Below, one piece after another: positions 44,248 to 53,935 of a stretch of DNA of 64,000 bases. Position numbers and translations under genes: made by a program. The notes beneath the pieces were generated by a model that saw nothing but the letters and a program-made list of their open reading frames with translations, was not told where the DNA came from and ran no database searches. This stretch comes from Phycisphaerae bacterium (lineage in GTDB: Bacteria > Planctomycetota > Phycisphaerae > UBA1845 > Fen-1342). Each line of letters opens with the position of its first letter. Position 1 is the stretch's first letter. The stretch is taken from positions 1 to 64,000 of the forward strand of contig JAUIEC010000011.1 of NCBI GenBank assembly GCA_030428945.1, in the 5' to 3' direction.

Positions 44248-45894
44248 CTCAATCAGCCAGACGTCGCGGATGCCGCCGATCTGGCGGAAGATCTCCCGCA
44301 GTTGCTCGGTGTATTCGTCGGGGTCGCCGAACGCGTAGAACTCGCGGCCACCGGTTGCTTCCGCGATGTCCTGCATCAGGTCCCGGTCGACCGTGTAGCC
44401 GACGCTGACCGTGTAGACCGTGATGCCTTCCTCGGCGGCGTCGGCGGCCACGGCGCGGGCGTCGGGGCCGCGCTTGTTCGAGCCGTCGGACATGACCACC
44501 ATGATCTTGCGGACGCCCTGACGGGCCCGTTCGCTGGTCAGTTCGTTGATCGCGATCTGCATGCCGCCGCCGATGTTCGTGCTGTTGTCCCAGTGGTTCG
44601 CCTGGCGGTTGTAGAGCGTGTCGGCGACCACCTGGCGGTTGCTGGTCAGGCTGATCTCGTGCCGCCCGGTCGAGCCGAACGTGGCCAGCCCCATCAGGTC
44701 GACGTCACCGGTGACGCGGACGAATTCCTGGACGGCATCCTTGATCGCGGTGACGGGTTCCTCCGGCGTGTGCGTCAGCATGGTCTTGCTGGAATGATCC
44801 TTGGCGTCCAGCAGCCAGTCGGTGTAGGTCTTGAGCCCGAAGCGATGCTTGAACTGCGGGTGCGTGTTGATCAGCTTGTTGCCCGATCCGTCCGCCCACG
44901 AAATGTAATCCCGCCACTGCCAGTTCTTGCGGTACGGCGGCAGCGCGATCCACTCGATGTCCCCATTCCGCACGATCCCGTCCCAGTTCGCCGGAACGCT
45001 CCAGTTCGCCAGGCCGGTGATGACCGCCACGCGGTTGCGCCACTGGTCCCCGACGCCGTCGTTGGCGCCCGAGAGCAACTGGTCGACGACGGCCGGCGCG
45101 AAACCCCGGGTCAGCAGACTCGAACGCGCTCCGGTGGAGGTCGAATCGGCCCCGCGCGGCAGGTGCCACAGGCCGGGGTCGGTCGTCGGGTCGTAGTCGG
45201 TCGGATTGACCGGCGTGCCCCACTCGGCCATCGCCCCGATCACCGGGCCGAGATCGTCGGCGTACTCGGTGGCGTGCTCGGGCCCCGGCACGTACGGGCG
45301 CGAAGGGGCCGGCCCGTCCAGCGACGCCCAGATGTCGCGGGCATTGACCTGCGTCTGGTGGTAGAAACGCAGGTCGCTGTCGTACTTCATCGAGCCAGAC
45401 AGATCGATCACCACCACGATGTCACGCGGGGCGAGCGCCGCAGCCGCCGAGGCACCCAGCGTCTTCTCGCCGTGCCCCAGTCCGCCGCCGAAGAACAGCG
45501 GCAGGTTGCTGCGCCGCACGTTGACGCGTACGGCCGATGGCATCCCCGCGAAGTTCTCGATGAATGTCGGCCGGCCGCTGGCGTCGATCGAATACGAGCC
45601 GAAGACCAGGTCGTCGAACTCCATTTCGACGTTCTCCTGCGCGGCCCGGTTGCGCAGCGTCAGGGCGGCCGCCTCGGAGAAGGCGTGCACCATCGACTCG
45701 TCGGCGGTGTTGCGCGAGATCAGCAGCGACGCCGCCGCCAGCGCGGCCGCGTCGGCACTGCGCTGCAGTTCCGAGTCGGTCGACGTCAGGTAGCTGTAGT
45801 CAATCGCCAGGGCGGCGAACGCGATGATCAACGTCCCCGCGAGCGCCACCAGAACCGCTACCGCACCGCGCCGCCGTGTACCACTTGCATGCAT
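44245..45894 (-). CDS. TadG-like protein with von Willebrand factor A domain
   Basis: Predicted membrane-anchored, extracytoplasmic protein, 549 residues. An N-terminal TadE/TadG-type segment (RRGAVAVLVALAGTLIIAFA, then QRSADAAALAAAS) is followed by a vWA domain with the metal site DLSGSMKYDSD (about 160) and the continuation KIMVVMSDGSNKRGPDARAV and ITVYTVSVGY. GGAGG lies 7 bases before the ATG. Proteins of this layout are linked to tight-adherence (Flp) pili, but no other tad genes are nearby. The role is therefore open. Confidence 0.85.
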   Translation of the reverse strand: MHASGTRRRGAVAVLVALAGTLIIAFAALAIDYSYLTSTDSELQRSADAAALAAASLLISRNTADESMVHAFSEAAALTLRNRAAQENVEMEFDDLVFGSYSIDASGRPTFIENFAGMPSAVRVNVRRSNLPLFFGGGLGHGEKTLGASAAAALAPRDIVVVIDLSGSMKYDSDLRFYHQTQVNARDIWASLDGPAPSRPYVPGPEHATEYADDLGPVIGAMAEWGTPVNPTDYDPTTDPGLWHLPRGADSTSTGARSSLLTRGFAPAVVDQLLSGANDGVGDQWRNRVAVITGLANWSVPANWDGIVRNGDIEWIALPPYRKNWQWRDYISWADGSGNKLINTHPQFKHRFGLKTYTDWLLDAKDHSSKTMLTHTPEEPVTAIKDAVQEFVRVTGDVDLMGLATFGSTGRHEISLTSNRQVVADTLYNRQANHWDNSTNIGGGMQIAINELTSERARQGVRKIMVVMSDGSNKRGPDARAVAADAAEEGITVYTVSVGYTVDRDLMQDIAEATGGREFYAFGDPDEYTEQLREIFRQIGGIRDVWLIE

Positions 45895-46194
45895 CGGGAA
45901 GCCTCCATCCCCGGGTCGGCCTCCCCACGCAACGAACGTGGAGCCCAACCGTGAACGGATTCTTCAATACGAATGCGAGCCCCGCCAAACAGAATCGGCG
46001 CCGCCGGTAAAACGTGAACGCGAGCGCCGTGGGTGGCGTTCCGCAAGCTCCAGGTCCTCGGTTTTCGCACCAGACGGAGCGCGACAGGCGGAAAAACGCG
46101 GACTTTCCTGGCGGACCGGTTCGCCGTTCGGCGGATGGATGGGCAGAGCGGGCGGTACGGCCGCCCGTCGCGTTTCCTCCACGGAGTCCCCCCG
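45895..46194. other. Divergent intergenic region
   Basis: It separates the TadG-like gene from the LolA-like gene. It contains a 6-bp GC stem-loop (46150-46166) just before the LolA-like start. No convincing promoter pair was found on either strand by eye. Confidence 0.4.
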
Positions 46195-46920
46195 ATGCAA
46201 CGCAACCTCTCCGTCCTGCTGATCTGCGCGGCCACGAGTACGGCCCTGGCGAGCGACCTGGCCGCGGTCGAGGAAAAGCTGGTCGCCGCCCACGACAAGC
46301 TCAAGTCGTTCTCGGCCAGGTTCGAGTCGTCCCACCAGGTCACGCAGGGCATGACGTTCGACGCGAAGGGCACGTTCGACTGGGCCCGGCGCGACGGCAG
46401 GCTGCTGTTCCGGCAGGAAATCCGGCGGGTCACCACCCACACGATGGAAGGCGAGTCGTTCAAGACCGAGGAGCACCGCACCACGCTGTCGGACGGGCGC
46501 TACCACTACCAGATCAACAACGAAACGAAGAACGTCCTGAAGCAGGACTTCGATCCGGAATCCTCGGAGACGCTGGCACCCGCCCCGTTCCTGCAGCAGG
46601 TCCGCAACCGTTATGACGACGTCAAGGTGCTCGCCGACGAGAAGCAGGCCGGCCTGGACTGCTACGTGGTCGAGGCCCGCGAGAGTGCCTTCGATGACGG
46701 CGAGGACGACCCCGAGGATCCGATGATCACGGTCGTGCGCGAGAAGCACTGGTTCGCCAAGAAACTGGGCGTGCCGGTCCGCAGCGAAGGCTACGACCGC
46801 CAGGGCAAGGTCGTCCGCAGCCGGGTCTACTCGTCCTTCAAGATCGACGCCGGGATCGACGCGGCCCGCTTCGCCTTCAAGCTCGACGGCGCCAACGTCC
46901 AGGACCACAGCGGCGGCTGA
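46195..46920 (+). CDS. Exported LolA-like lipoprotein-sorting family protein
   Basis: Predicted periplasmic protein, 241 residues, resembling the LolA-type outer-membrane lipoprotein carrier / DUF2092 fold. It has a signal peptide (MQRNLSVLLICAATSTALAS), an opening helix (VEEKLVAAHDKLKSFSARFE), and beta strands typical of the half-barrel. LolA in a classical sense needs partners not seen here, so it may be a generic lipid-binding protein. Its ATG has no strong SD. Confidence 0.7.
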   Translation: MQRNLSVLLICAATSTALASDLAAVEEKLVAAHDKLKSFSARFESSHQVTQGMTFDAKGTFDWARRDGRLLFRQEIRRVTTHTMEGESFKTEEHRTTLSDGRYHYQINNETKNVLKQDFDPESSETLAPAPFLQQVRNRYDDVKVLADEKQAGLDCYVVEARESAFDDGEDDPEDPMITVVREKHWFAKKLGVPVRSEGYDRQGKVVRSRVYSSFKIDAGIDAARFAFKLDGANVQDHSGG

Positions 46921-47229
46921 GCCCGCCCGGAACCGCTCGCGACTCCCACCGCGCCGCCCCGCCGCAGGCCTCACCCCGCGTGCGCGGGGCGGTCCCCTTT
47001 CCCGCCGCCCCCTCCACGGGGAACACGCCCGCGCGCGATCGGACTACCATCCTTCCGGGTGGTCGGACACCTGCCGGGCTCCTGGCGCGCTCGAATCCCC
47101 GCAGGACGGACGACCGGCCGGCGAACCCCGCGAAAAAAAGAGACGCGGATCCGAATCCGACCGGCCGCAGACAGTCGGTGACCGGCCACAATACAGGATG
47201 GACAGTCGAGCCCGAGGGAGGGAACCACG
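46921..47229. other. Intergenic region, GC-rich, with a possible terminator
   Basis: No gene is recognised. A GC hairpin (CCCCGC with GCGGGG, loop GTGC, 46974-46989) lies about 55 bases after the LolA-like gene and may help end transcription. A strong AGGGAGGG ribosome site lies at the end for the next gene. Confidence 0.4.
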
Positions 47230-50208
47230 ATGACGGAGCAAGCCGAAACGCCGAACCCGGAGAACCCGGAGGCGGCCACCGCGCCGCCCCCGAAGAAGAA
47301 GCGGTGGGGACGCCGCCTGCTGGTGATGCTGCTGGGACTGGTCGTCGTGCTGCTGGTGCTGGTCGGGCTGGCGCCGACGATCGCCTCGACCGACGGCGGA
47401 CGCACGTTCCTGCTTCGCCAGGCCCGCGGTTTCATTCCGGGCGATCTCCAGGCCGACGGCCTCGCGCTCTCGTGGTTTGGCGGGCAGCGGATCGAGAACC
47501 TGCGAATCGTCGATCCGGCCCGGCGCGAGGTCGTCACCGCCCGCAGCCTCAGCATCAGCCGCGGCCTGTTGAGCCTGATCGGCGGCGGATTCGATTTCGG
47601 CGAGATCACCCTCGACGATCCGCACGTGCTGCTGCAGTTCGAAGAGGACGGACGCCTCAGCCTGACGGATACGTTCTCGCAGCAGACACCCGCCGGCCCC
47701 GCTTCCGAACCGGCCGCCACCCTGCCCGAAATCCGCGGACAACTCGTCATCGACGGCGGCACCGTCAGCGTCGCCCGAAAGGGCTTCGAAACCTACGACC
47801 TGCGCGAGATCGACGCGGCCGTGCGGGTCGACACGCTCAGCAACATCACCGCCCACCTGGGTGCCCTGCTGCCGGACGGCAGGAAGCTCTCGGCCGCCCT
47901 CGGGGCGGAAGGTCTGGCGCCCGGCAACCGGCTCGACCTCGCGGCCGCCACCGGCACGCTGAAACTGGCGACCGATGGCGAGATTCAGATCGGCCCGCTC
48001 GTGGCCGTCGTGACCGGACAGCAGGGCCTGACCGGCGGCGCGCAGATCGATGTCGATGCGACGGCGAAGCCAGGCAACCTGCAGGCGACGGCCGATATCC
48101 GCGTCCGCAACCTCGTCGGTCCGGACGCCGCGCGCCCGCTGAACCTGGCCCTGGCCGGCACCGGCAGCCTGCAGGGTGAACAGGTCGCGGCCGACGTCGC
48201 CCTGACCGGATCCGGCAGCCCGTTCGCGACCGTCAAGGCCGAGGGCACCACGGCCGCCACGTCGGCCCGCATCTCGGCGGATCTGGCCGCGCTGCGGACG
48301 GAACTGGCGCAGGTGTTCGACCTGGGTGACCTGGACTTCAGCGGACGCGCGGACGGCACGGTGCACCTGACCCGGGCCGATGGGGGCTACGACACGCAGG
48401 TCGACCTGCAGGTCGGCCAGTTCGGCTTTCAGCAGGGCGCCCGCGACCTGCGGGCCGCGGAACTCAAGCTGACGCACGCCGGGCGACTGGGCACCGGAAG
48501 CGAGACCTTCCGCAGCACCGGATCGCTGACCCTGCGTGATCTCGCCGCCGGCGGCAAGCCGCTCGATCCCGCGGCCGAGGTTCGCTGGCAGGACCTTGAA
48601 CTTGGCGATGCGCTGCGGGCGGCATCCGTGGAGGTCAAGGCCACGCCGCTGAACCTGACGGCCGAGAACCTGGGCGTGAACCTCGCGTCGGCCACGCTGG
48701 ACGGCGGTCGGTTGCGCGTGCAGGCGGACCTGGCCAAGACGATGCAACTGGTCGCCGCCGTCGGCGGAATGGCCGAGCAGCCCGACCTGTCCGGTCAGCT
48801 TGACCTGTCCGCAGACGTCTCGGCCGAGGACAACGCGCAGCGTCTGGCGGGCAGCGGCACGATCCAGGGTCTGACGATCGGCCGTGGCGAATCGGCGGTT
48901 CGCGAAGAGCAGGTCACGCTGACCCTGGACGCCCGGATCGATCCGCAGGCCGGGACGATTCGGCTGGGTGAGAACCGGGTCGCCTCCGAGAAGCTGACCG
49001 TGGCGCTGCAGGGCGAGATTCGCGAGTACACCGGCAAGGCGGTCGCGGACATCTCGGGCGACTACGAACTGTCGTGGCCGGCGATCACCGCCCTGCTGCA
49101 CGAACTGGCCCCCGGCACGCGCGACGTGGTCCGCATCGACGGAACCAGCCGCAGCCCGCTGCATCTGCGCGGGCCGCTGAACGATCCGTCCGCGCAGCCC
49201 GGGTTCCGGGGCCTGTCGGCCGGGCTGGCGGTCGAGTGGGACGGCATTGACCTGCTCGGGATTCCGCTGTCGGCGGCCCGAGTCGAACCGTCCCTGGCGG
49301 ATGCGCGGCTGACGGTGCCCGAGGCCGCGATCGGCGCGACGACGGGCCGCATCCGGATCGGCGGCACCGTCGATCTCGGCGGGCCGGACACGCTCCTGCG
49401 GATGCCGGGCAGTACGCGCCTGCTGGATGGCATCGCGGTCACGCCCGAACTGGCCCGCGATCTGCTCAGCCGGATCAACCCGATCTTCTTCGCCGCGCTG
49501 GAAACGAGCGGACAGGTCAACCTGACCGTCAACGACCTGGTGCTGCCGCTGGGTTCGGGCGGGGCCGAGCAGGCGGCCGGCGGCGGCAAGCTCGAACTGG
49601 TCGAGATGCGTGTCCGGCCGGCGGGGCTGATCGGCGACCTCGTGTCGCTGGCGGGCCTGGCCGAGACCGGTGAGATGCTGGCGATCCAGTTGCAGGGCGG
49701 TGACTTCGAACTGGGCGAGGGACGGGTGCGTTACGACGATTTCACGATCCTGTTCCCGCAGGCGTTCGACCTGAAGTTCCGCGGCTCGGTCGGGTTCGAC
49801 GACACGCTCGACCTGGTCGTCTCGGTGCCGATCCGTCCGGACCTGCTCAGCAGGCTGGGCGTGCCCGGAGACGTCGTGCGATATGCCGAGATGCTCAAGG
49901 ATGTCCGCGTCGATCTGCCCCTGACCGGGACGCGCGAGAATCCGCAGTTGCAGTTCGCCGAGATCGACGCGCAGAAGCTGCTCGAAGGCGTCCTGGAGGG
50001 CGAGTTGCAGGACGCCGGCAAGGGTCTGCTCGACAACGCCCTCGGCGGTGCCAGGCCGGGTGGCCCGCCGGCCGATGAGAAGACCGGGAAGCCGGGCGGC
50101 GGGCTGCTCGAGAAGCTCAAGGGCGGGAAGAAGCAGGATCCCGACGCCCCGGCCGAGGCGGAAAAACCGAAGCGTCCGCGTCTCCGCCGGGGCAAAGACA
50201 AGCCATAA
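47230..50208 (+). CDS. Large AsmA/TamB-like envelope protein
   Basis: Predicted bridge-like lipid-transport or outer-membrane biogenesis protein, 992 residues. A charged N-terminus is followed by one membrane span (about 28-50, LLVMLLGLVVVLLVLVGLAP) and a very long beta-strand-rich region. The C-terminal part (about 840-930, GGGKLELVEMRVRPAGLIGD to LPLTGTRENPQLQF) matches the end of AsmA-like proteins, and a Lys/Pro-rich tail closes the protein. AGGGAGGG precedes the ATG. A minus-strand frame of 1386 codons opposite it is treated as an artefact. Confidence 0.8.
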   Translation: MTEQAETPNPENPEAATAPPPKKKRWGRRLLVMLLGLVVVLLVLVGLAPTIASTDGGRTFLLRQARGFIPGDLQADGLALSWFGGQRIENLRIVDPARREVVTARSLSISRGLLSLIGGGFDFGEITLDDPHVLLQFEEDGRLSLTDTFSQQTPAGPASEPAATLPEIRGQLVIDGGTVSVARKGFETYDLREIDAAVRVDTLSNITAHLGALLPDGRKLSAALGAEGLAPGNRLDLAAATGTLKLATDGEIQIGPLVAVVTGQQGLTGGAQIDVDATAKPGNLQATADIRVRNLVGPDAARPLNLALAGTGSLQGEQVAADVALTGSGSPFATVKAEGTTAATSARISADLAALRTELAQVFDLGDLDFSGRADGTVHLTRADGGYDTQVDLQVGQFGFQQGARDLRAAELKLTHAGRLGTGSETFRSTGSLTLRDLAAGGKPLDPAAEVRWQDLELGDALRAASVEVKATPLNLTAENLGVNLASATLDGGRLRVQADLAKTMQLVAAVGGMAEQPDLSGQLDLSADVSAEDNAQRLAGSGTIQGLTIGRGESAVREEQVTLTLDARIDPQAGTIRLGENRVASEKLTVALQGEIREYTGKAVADISGDYELSWPAITALLHELAPGTRDVVRIDGTSRSPLHLRGPLNDPSAQPGFRGLSAGLAVEWDGIDLLGIPLSAARVEPSLADARLTVPEAAIGATTGRIRIGGTVDLGGPDTLLRMPGSTRLLDGIAVTPELARDLLSRINPIFFAALETSGQVNLTVNDLVLPLGSGGAEQAAGGGKLELVEMRVRPAGLIGDLVSLAGLAETGEMLAIQLQGGDFELGEGRVRYDDFTILFPQAFDLKFRGSVGFDDTLDLVVSVPIRPDLLSRLGVPGDVVRYAEMLKDVRVDLPLTGTRENPQLQFAEIDAQKLLEGVLEGELQDAGKGLLDNALGGARPGGPPADEKTGKPGGGLLEKLKGGKKQDPDAPAEAEKPKRPRLRRGKDKP

Positions 50209-50247
50209 TGCCGGCAGGACGGTTCGCCCGCGGCCAACAGGACAAGC

Positions 50248-51624
50248 GTGCCGATGTTCAACCTGCACGAGCGGATCGACAACCTGCTGGAAGAACCGCG
50301 ACATCAGCTCAGTCGCGGAGCCCGCTTTCTGCGCACGCAGGTGGAACTGTGGCGGTTCTGCGCGCGGCGCCTGCACGAGAACAACCTCGGGGCGATGAGC
50401 GCCGCCCTGTCGTTCCGCACGATCTTCGCGCTGATCCCGACGCTGGTGCTGACGTTCCTCGTGCTGAAGTCGATGGGGATCATCGAGGACGGCAAACGCG
50501 CCCTGCGCGAGGTGCTCGACACCTCGGGATTCGCCCAGGTCGTCGCGGTCGAGACGGTCAATCCCGAGGGCGAGGACGAAACCGCCGCGACCGAACCGCG
50601 CGTGGTCACCGCGGCCGACCAGATCGAGCGGCTCGTCGATGATGTCGAGCGGCAACTGACCTTCGCCCGCATCGGACCGATCGGCGCGCTGGTGATGATC
50701 TGGACCGCGATGACCCTGCTGACGACGCTCGAAAGCTCGCTGAACCGCATCTTCGGGGCCCCGCGCAGTCGGGCCCTGACGCATCGCGTGATCATGTTCT
50801 GGTCCGCGCTGACGCTCGGCCCGGTCCTGATCATGGCCGCGGTCTTCGCCGGCGGAAGCGCCATTCACCTGGCCGAGACGCTGCCGGGCATCGGCTGGCT
50901 GGTCAAGGCCGTCGGCTGGCTGACGCCGGCCGTCGTCGGCGTGCTGGTGGTGGCGGCCGGGTACAAGCTGATCCCGAACACGCACGTGCGGTTCCGGGCC
51001 GCGATCGGCGGCGCGATCGTGGCGGTGCCGGCCTGGATGGTCGCCCGCTGGGCGTTCGCGATCTACGTCGAGCGGTTCGTCGTCGAGGGCAACCTGTACG
51101 GCGTGCTCGGACTGCTGCCGCTGTTCCTGATCTGGCTGAACGTATCGTGGTCGATCTTCCTGTTCGGCGCCGAACTGGCCCACACCGCGACCAGCCTGCG
51201 ACAACTGCGCCGCGGCGAGAATGCCGAGAACCTGATCCTCGGACCGTCGGACTGGCTGGCGGTGGCCACCGCGATCGCCCGCCGATTCCTGGCCGGCGAG
51301 GCCCCGCCCGGGCGGGCGGACCTGGTCGAGGAGACCGGCCTGCCGCCGGAAGCGGTCCAGCGCATGCTCGATCCGCTGCTCGAGGCCGGGCTGATCACGG
51401 CGACCGCGAGCGAACCGAGCGGGTACCTGCTGCCGCGTCCGGCCGAGCAGATTCCGCTGGTCGCGATCCTGGACCTGGCCGATCCGCGTCAGCCGGTCGG
51501 GGCGGATGCGTCCGGGGCCCCGCTGGGGGGAATCCGCGCGGACCTGGCGAATCGGACGCTGGCGGACCTCTGCGACCCGCCGGATCGGGCCGCGTCACCG
51601 GCGACGCGCCTGCGGCTGCCCTGA
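50248..51624 (+). CDS. YihY/BrkB family membrane protein
   Basis: Predicted inner-membrane protein, 458 residues. The core has the family opening NNLGAMSAALSFRTIFALIP (about residues 46-70) and six spans to about 300 (for example PAWMVARWAFAIYVERFVVE). The C-terminal 140 residues form a soluble part with a winged-helix-like segment (GRADLVEETGLPPEAVQRML). The GTG start follows an AGGACAAG site; an ATG six bases later is possible. Function of the family is not settled. Confidence 0.88.
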   Translation: MPMFNLHERIDNLLEEPRHQLSRGARFLRTQVELWRFCARRLHENNLGAMSAALSFRTIFALIPTLVLTFLVLKSMGIIEDGKRALREVLDTSGFAQVVAVETVNPEGEDETAATEPRVVTAADQIERLVDDVERQLTFARIGPIGALVMIWTAMTLLTTLESSLNRIFGAPRSRALTHRVIMFWSALTLGPVLIMAAVFAGGSAIHLAETLPGIGWLVKAVGWLTPAVVGVLVVAAGYKLIPNTHVRFRAAIGGAIVAVPAWMVARWAFAIYVERFVVEGNLYGVLGLLPLFLIWLNVSWSIFLFGAELAHTATSLRQLRRGENAENLILGPSDWLAVATAIARRFLAGEAPPGRADLVEETGLPPEAVQRMLDPLLEAGLITATASEPSGYLLPRPAEQIPLVAILDLADPRQPVGADASGAPLGGIRADLANRTLADLCDPPDRAASPATRLRLP

Positions 51625-51802
51625 CCCGCTCCAGGGCCCTCTCAGGCCGGAAAAAACGGCCGAATTGTGTCGCCTCCTCAGCGGCAGGTCCGGAAACCCG
51701 GAATTGTGCGGCAGGAAATCGTGGCATTCTCTCCCGAAACCGGCTAGTTTGGGGAGCTTCCTGGGGGGGAGTTTGTAACCAGCACATTTTTGGAGCTAGC
51801 AG

Positions 51803-53935
51803 ATGCGATGGAAAGCACGTGTCGGAGGTCTTGGTGCAGGATTGGCCATGGCATGTACGGTACCGGCGATCGCCGGTCCGGACGTGGTGGTCTTTGACAT
51901 CTACAACCTGGCCAACTGGGGTTCGAGCAGCGGGACGGTGGCCTACACGATCGGCACCGAGTCCTGCAACTTCGGCGACACGGACCTGAACTGGATTGCC
52001 GGGACGCCCGACGTGCCGGTGATCGGTCAGAACATGTATCGCATCAAGGACGGGCGGATGGAGCAGCTCGGCCAGAGCTGGCTGAAGTGGGCGTTCGCCT
52101 CGCTGAACCAGGACGAGTGCGGCAACTGCGACGATCCGGGAACCGGCAGTCTGCTGGGTCCGAACTGCAGCGACCCGTACAGTGCGGGCCTGAACGGTTC
52201 GCAGAGCGGTCTGGGTCCGAAGTCGGTCGTCAACCCGCACACCGGTTTCCACCCGGGCAGCCACGCCACGCCGAGCGGCCCGAGCACGATCGCCGGGCGC
52301 ATCCAGGTGGACAGCAACGACATGGACCCGGGCCAGAACGCCGGTGCGATCTACCTGGTGGAAGGCCAGTACGTGACGCCGGACGACGCGGCGTCCGGCA
52401 ACCAGAACAACAACGCCTCGTACCGCGAGGTGTTCGTGGACGGCAGCCTGGACATCAGCTTCAACGGCGGTTCGGGAACCTCGTCGACGGTGGTCGGCAA
52501 GCCGGCGATCGAGGGCTGGCAGTCGTATGACCCGTCGGTCGGCGTCGAGCCGTTCGACGTTCCGGGTGACGGCCGCGGCTACATCGGCTGGACGGCGACC
52601 CGCACGGGCGTTCCGGTCACGGCCGACGTGGACGGTGACGGTGATGTGACGCTGAGCGACCTGGCGGTCGTGCTGGCCAACTTCGGTCTGACGGGCACCG
52701 CGGTGCTGGCGGACGGCGACGTGACCGGTGACGGCAACGTCGACCTGTCGGACCTGGCGGACGTGCTGGCGCAGTTCGGTCAGGGTTCGTCGTGGCGTTA
52801 CGAGTTCGCGCTGCACAACCTGAACGTGCACCGCTCGTTCGTCGCCTTCGAGCTGACGGTTCCGGATTCGAGCGTGATCACCGACGACTACTTCAAGGGT
52901 GTTCCGTACCACTCGGGCGAGCCGTACGCCAACCCGAACTGGCGCTACCTGCCGAGCCCGACCACCGCGCTCTGGATCGGCACGGCCTACAGCAGCGACC
53001 AGAACGCCGGCGTCTGCCGCTGGGGCAACCTGTACAACTTCGGCTTCACCGCACCGTTCGGTCCGGACCAGCTTGGCGACATCAAGCTGAGCCTGTTCAT
53101 GCCGGGTGGCGACGACACGCTGATCGTCCCGCTGCCCGAGCGGAATGCCAACGACAACTGCGCCAAGGCCGCCCCGATCACCAACGGCTCGTACACGGTC
53201 AGCACGCTCGAAGCGACGACCGACGGCCCGTCGGAAGCCAGTTGCAGCTTTGCCGGCAACGATGACATCACCAACGATGTCTGGTACCGCTACACCGCCC
53301 CGTGCGACGCGACCGTCCTGGTCGACGTCTGCGACGCCGACTTCGACTCGCGGATCGCGGTCTACGGCACCAACTGCCCGGCCGGCCCGGGCACCGTGCT
53401 GGCCTGCGACGATGACGGCTGCGGAAGCGGCTCGTCGACCAGCTTCGTGGCCACCTCCGGCAGCGAGTACCTGATCCGCGTCGGCGGACGCGACGGGGCC
53501 TTCGGCTCGGCCACCCTGAACGTCGTCTGCGACATCCTGGGTGCCTCGAACGACAACTGCGTCAACGCGTACGTCACGGGCGAAGGCGTCCTGACCTACG
53601 ACTCGACCGGTGCGAACACCGACGGCCCGCTGGAGACCGGCTGCGGCAGTCCGGCCCGGGCGGACATCTGGTTCAGCTACACCCCGACCTGCGACGGAAC
53701 CGCCACGGTCAGCCTGTGCGGCAGTGCCTATGACACGATGCTGCTGATCTACGACGGCGGGGCCGGCTGCCCGGTCAGCACCGGCACGTACCTCGCCTGC
53801 AACGACGACTTCTGCGGGCTCGACTCGCAAGTCTCGTTCAGCGCGACCAACGGCACCGAGTACCTGATCCGCGTCGCCGGTTACAACGGCTCGGACGGCG
53901 AAGGTGTGATCGATATCTCCATGGCCTGTGACTAA
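51803..53935 (+). CDS. Secreted protein with an internal dockerin and two PPC-like domains
   Basis: Function is unknown. The 710 residues have a signal peptide (GAGLAMACTVPAIAG), a Cys-containing N-terminal domain with a WxRYEFALHN-type signature, and a type I dockerin at residues 273-327 (DVDGDGDVTLSDLAVVLANF and DVTGDGNVDLSDLADVLAQF). The dockerin splits that N-terminal domain: GWTATRTG lies before it and WRYEFALHNLNVHRSFVAFE after it. Two PPC-like beta sandwiches with paired cysteines follow (ANDNCAKAAPITNG and SNDNCVNAYVTGEG). It ends 8 bases into the next gene. Confidence 0.85.
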   Translation: MRWKARVGGLGAGLAMACTVPAIAGPDVVVFDIYNLANWGSSSGTVAYTIGTESCNFGDTDLNWIAGTPDVPVIGQNMYRIKDGRMEQLGQSWLKWAFASLNQDECGNCDDPGTGSLLGPNCSDPYSAGLNGSQSGLGPKSVVNPHTGFHPGSHATPSGPSTIAGRIQVDSNDMDPGQNAGAIYLVEGQYVTPDDAASGNQNNNASYREVFVDGSLDISFNGGSGTSSTVVGKPAIEGWQSYDPSVGVEPFDVPGDGRGYIGWTATRTGVPVTADVDGDGDVTLSDLAVVLANFGLTGTAVLADGDVTGDGNVDLSDLADVLAQFGQGSSWRYEFALHNLNVHRSFVAFELTVPDSSVITDDYFKGVPYHSGEPYANPNWRYLPSPTTALWIGTAYSSDQNAGVCRWGNLYNFGFTAPFGPDQLGDIKLSLFMPGGDDTLIVPLPERNANDNCAKAAPITNGSYTVSTLEATTDGPSEASCSFAGNDDITNDVWYRYTAPCDATVLVDVCDADFDSRIAVYGTNCPAGPGTVLACDDDGCGSGSSTSFVATSGSEYLIRVGGRDGAFGSATLNVVCDILGASNDNCVNAYVTGEGVLTYDSTGANTDGPLETGCGSPARADIWFSYTPTCDGTATVSLCGSAYDTMLLIYDGGAGCPVSTGTYLACNDDFCGLDSQVSFSATNGTEYLIRVAGYNGSDGEGVIDISMACD

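Noticed and set aside
47044..51204. Minus-strand reading frame of 1386 codons opposite the AsmA-like gene
   Set aside because: It is rich in Arg, Gln, Asp and His with no recognisable domain, and mirrors the codon bias of the true gene; high-GC genomes give such frames.
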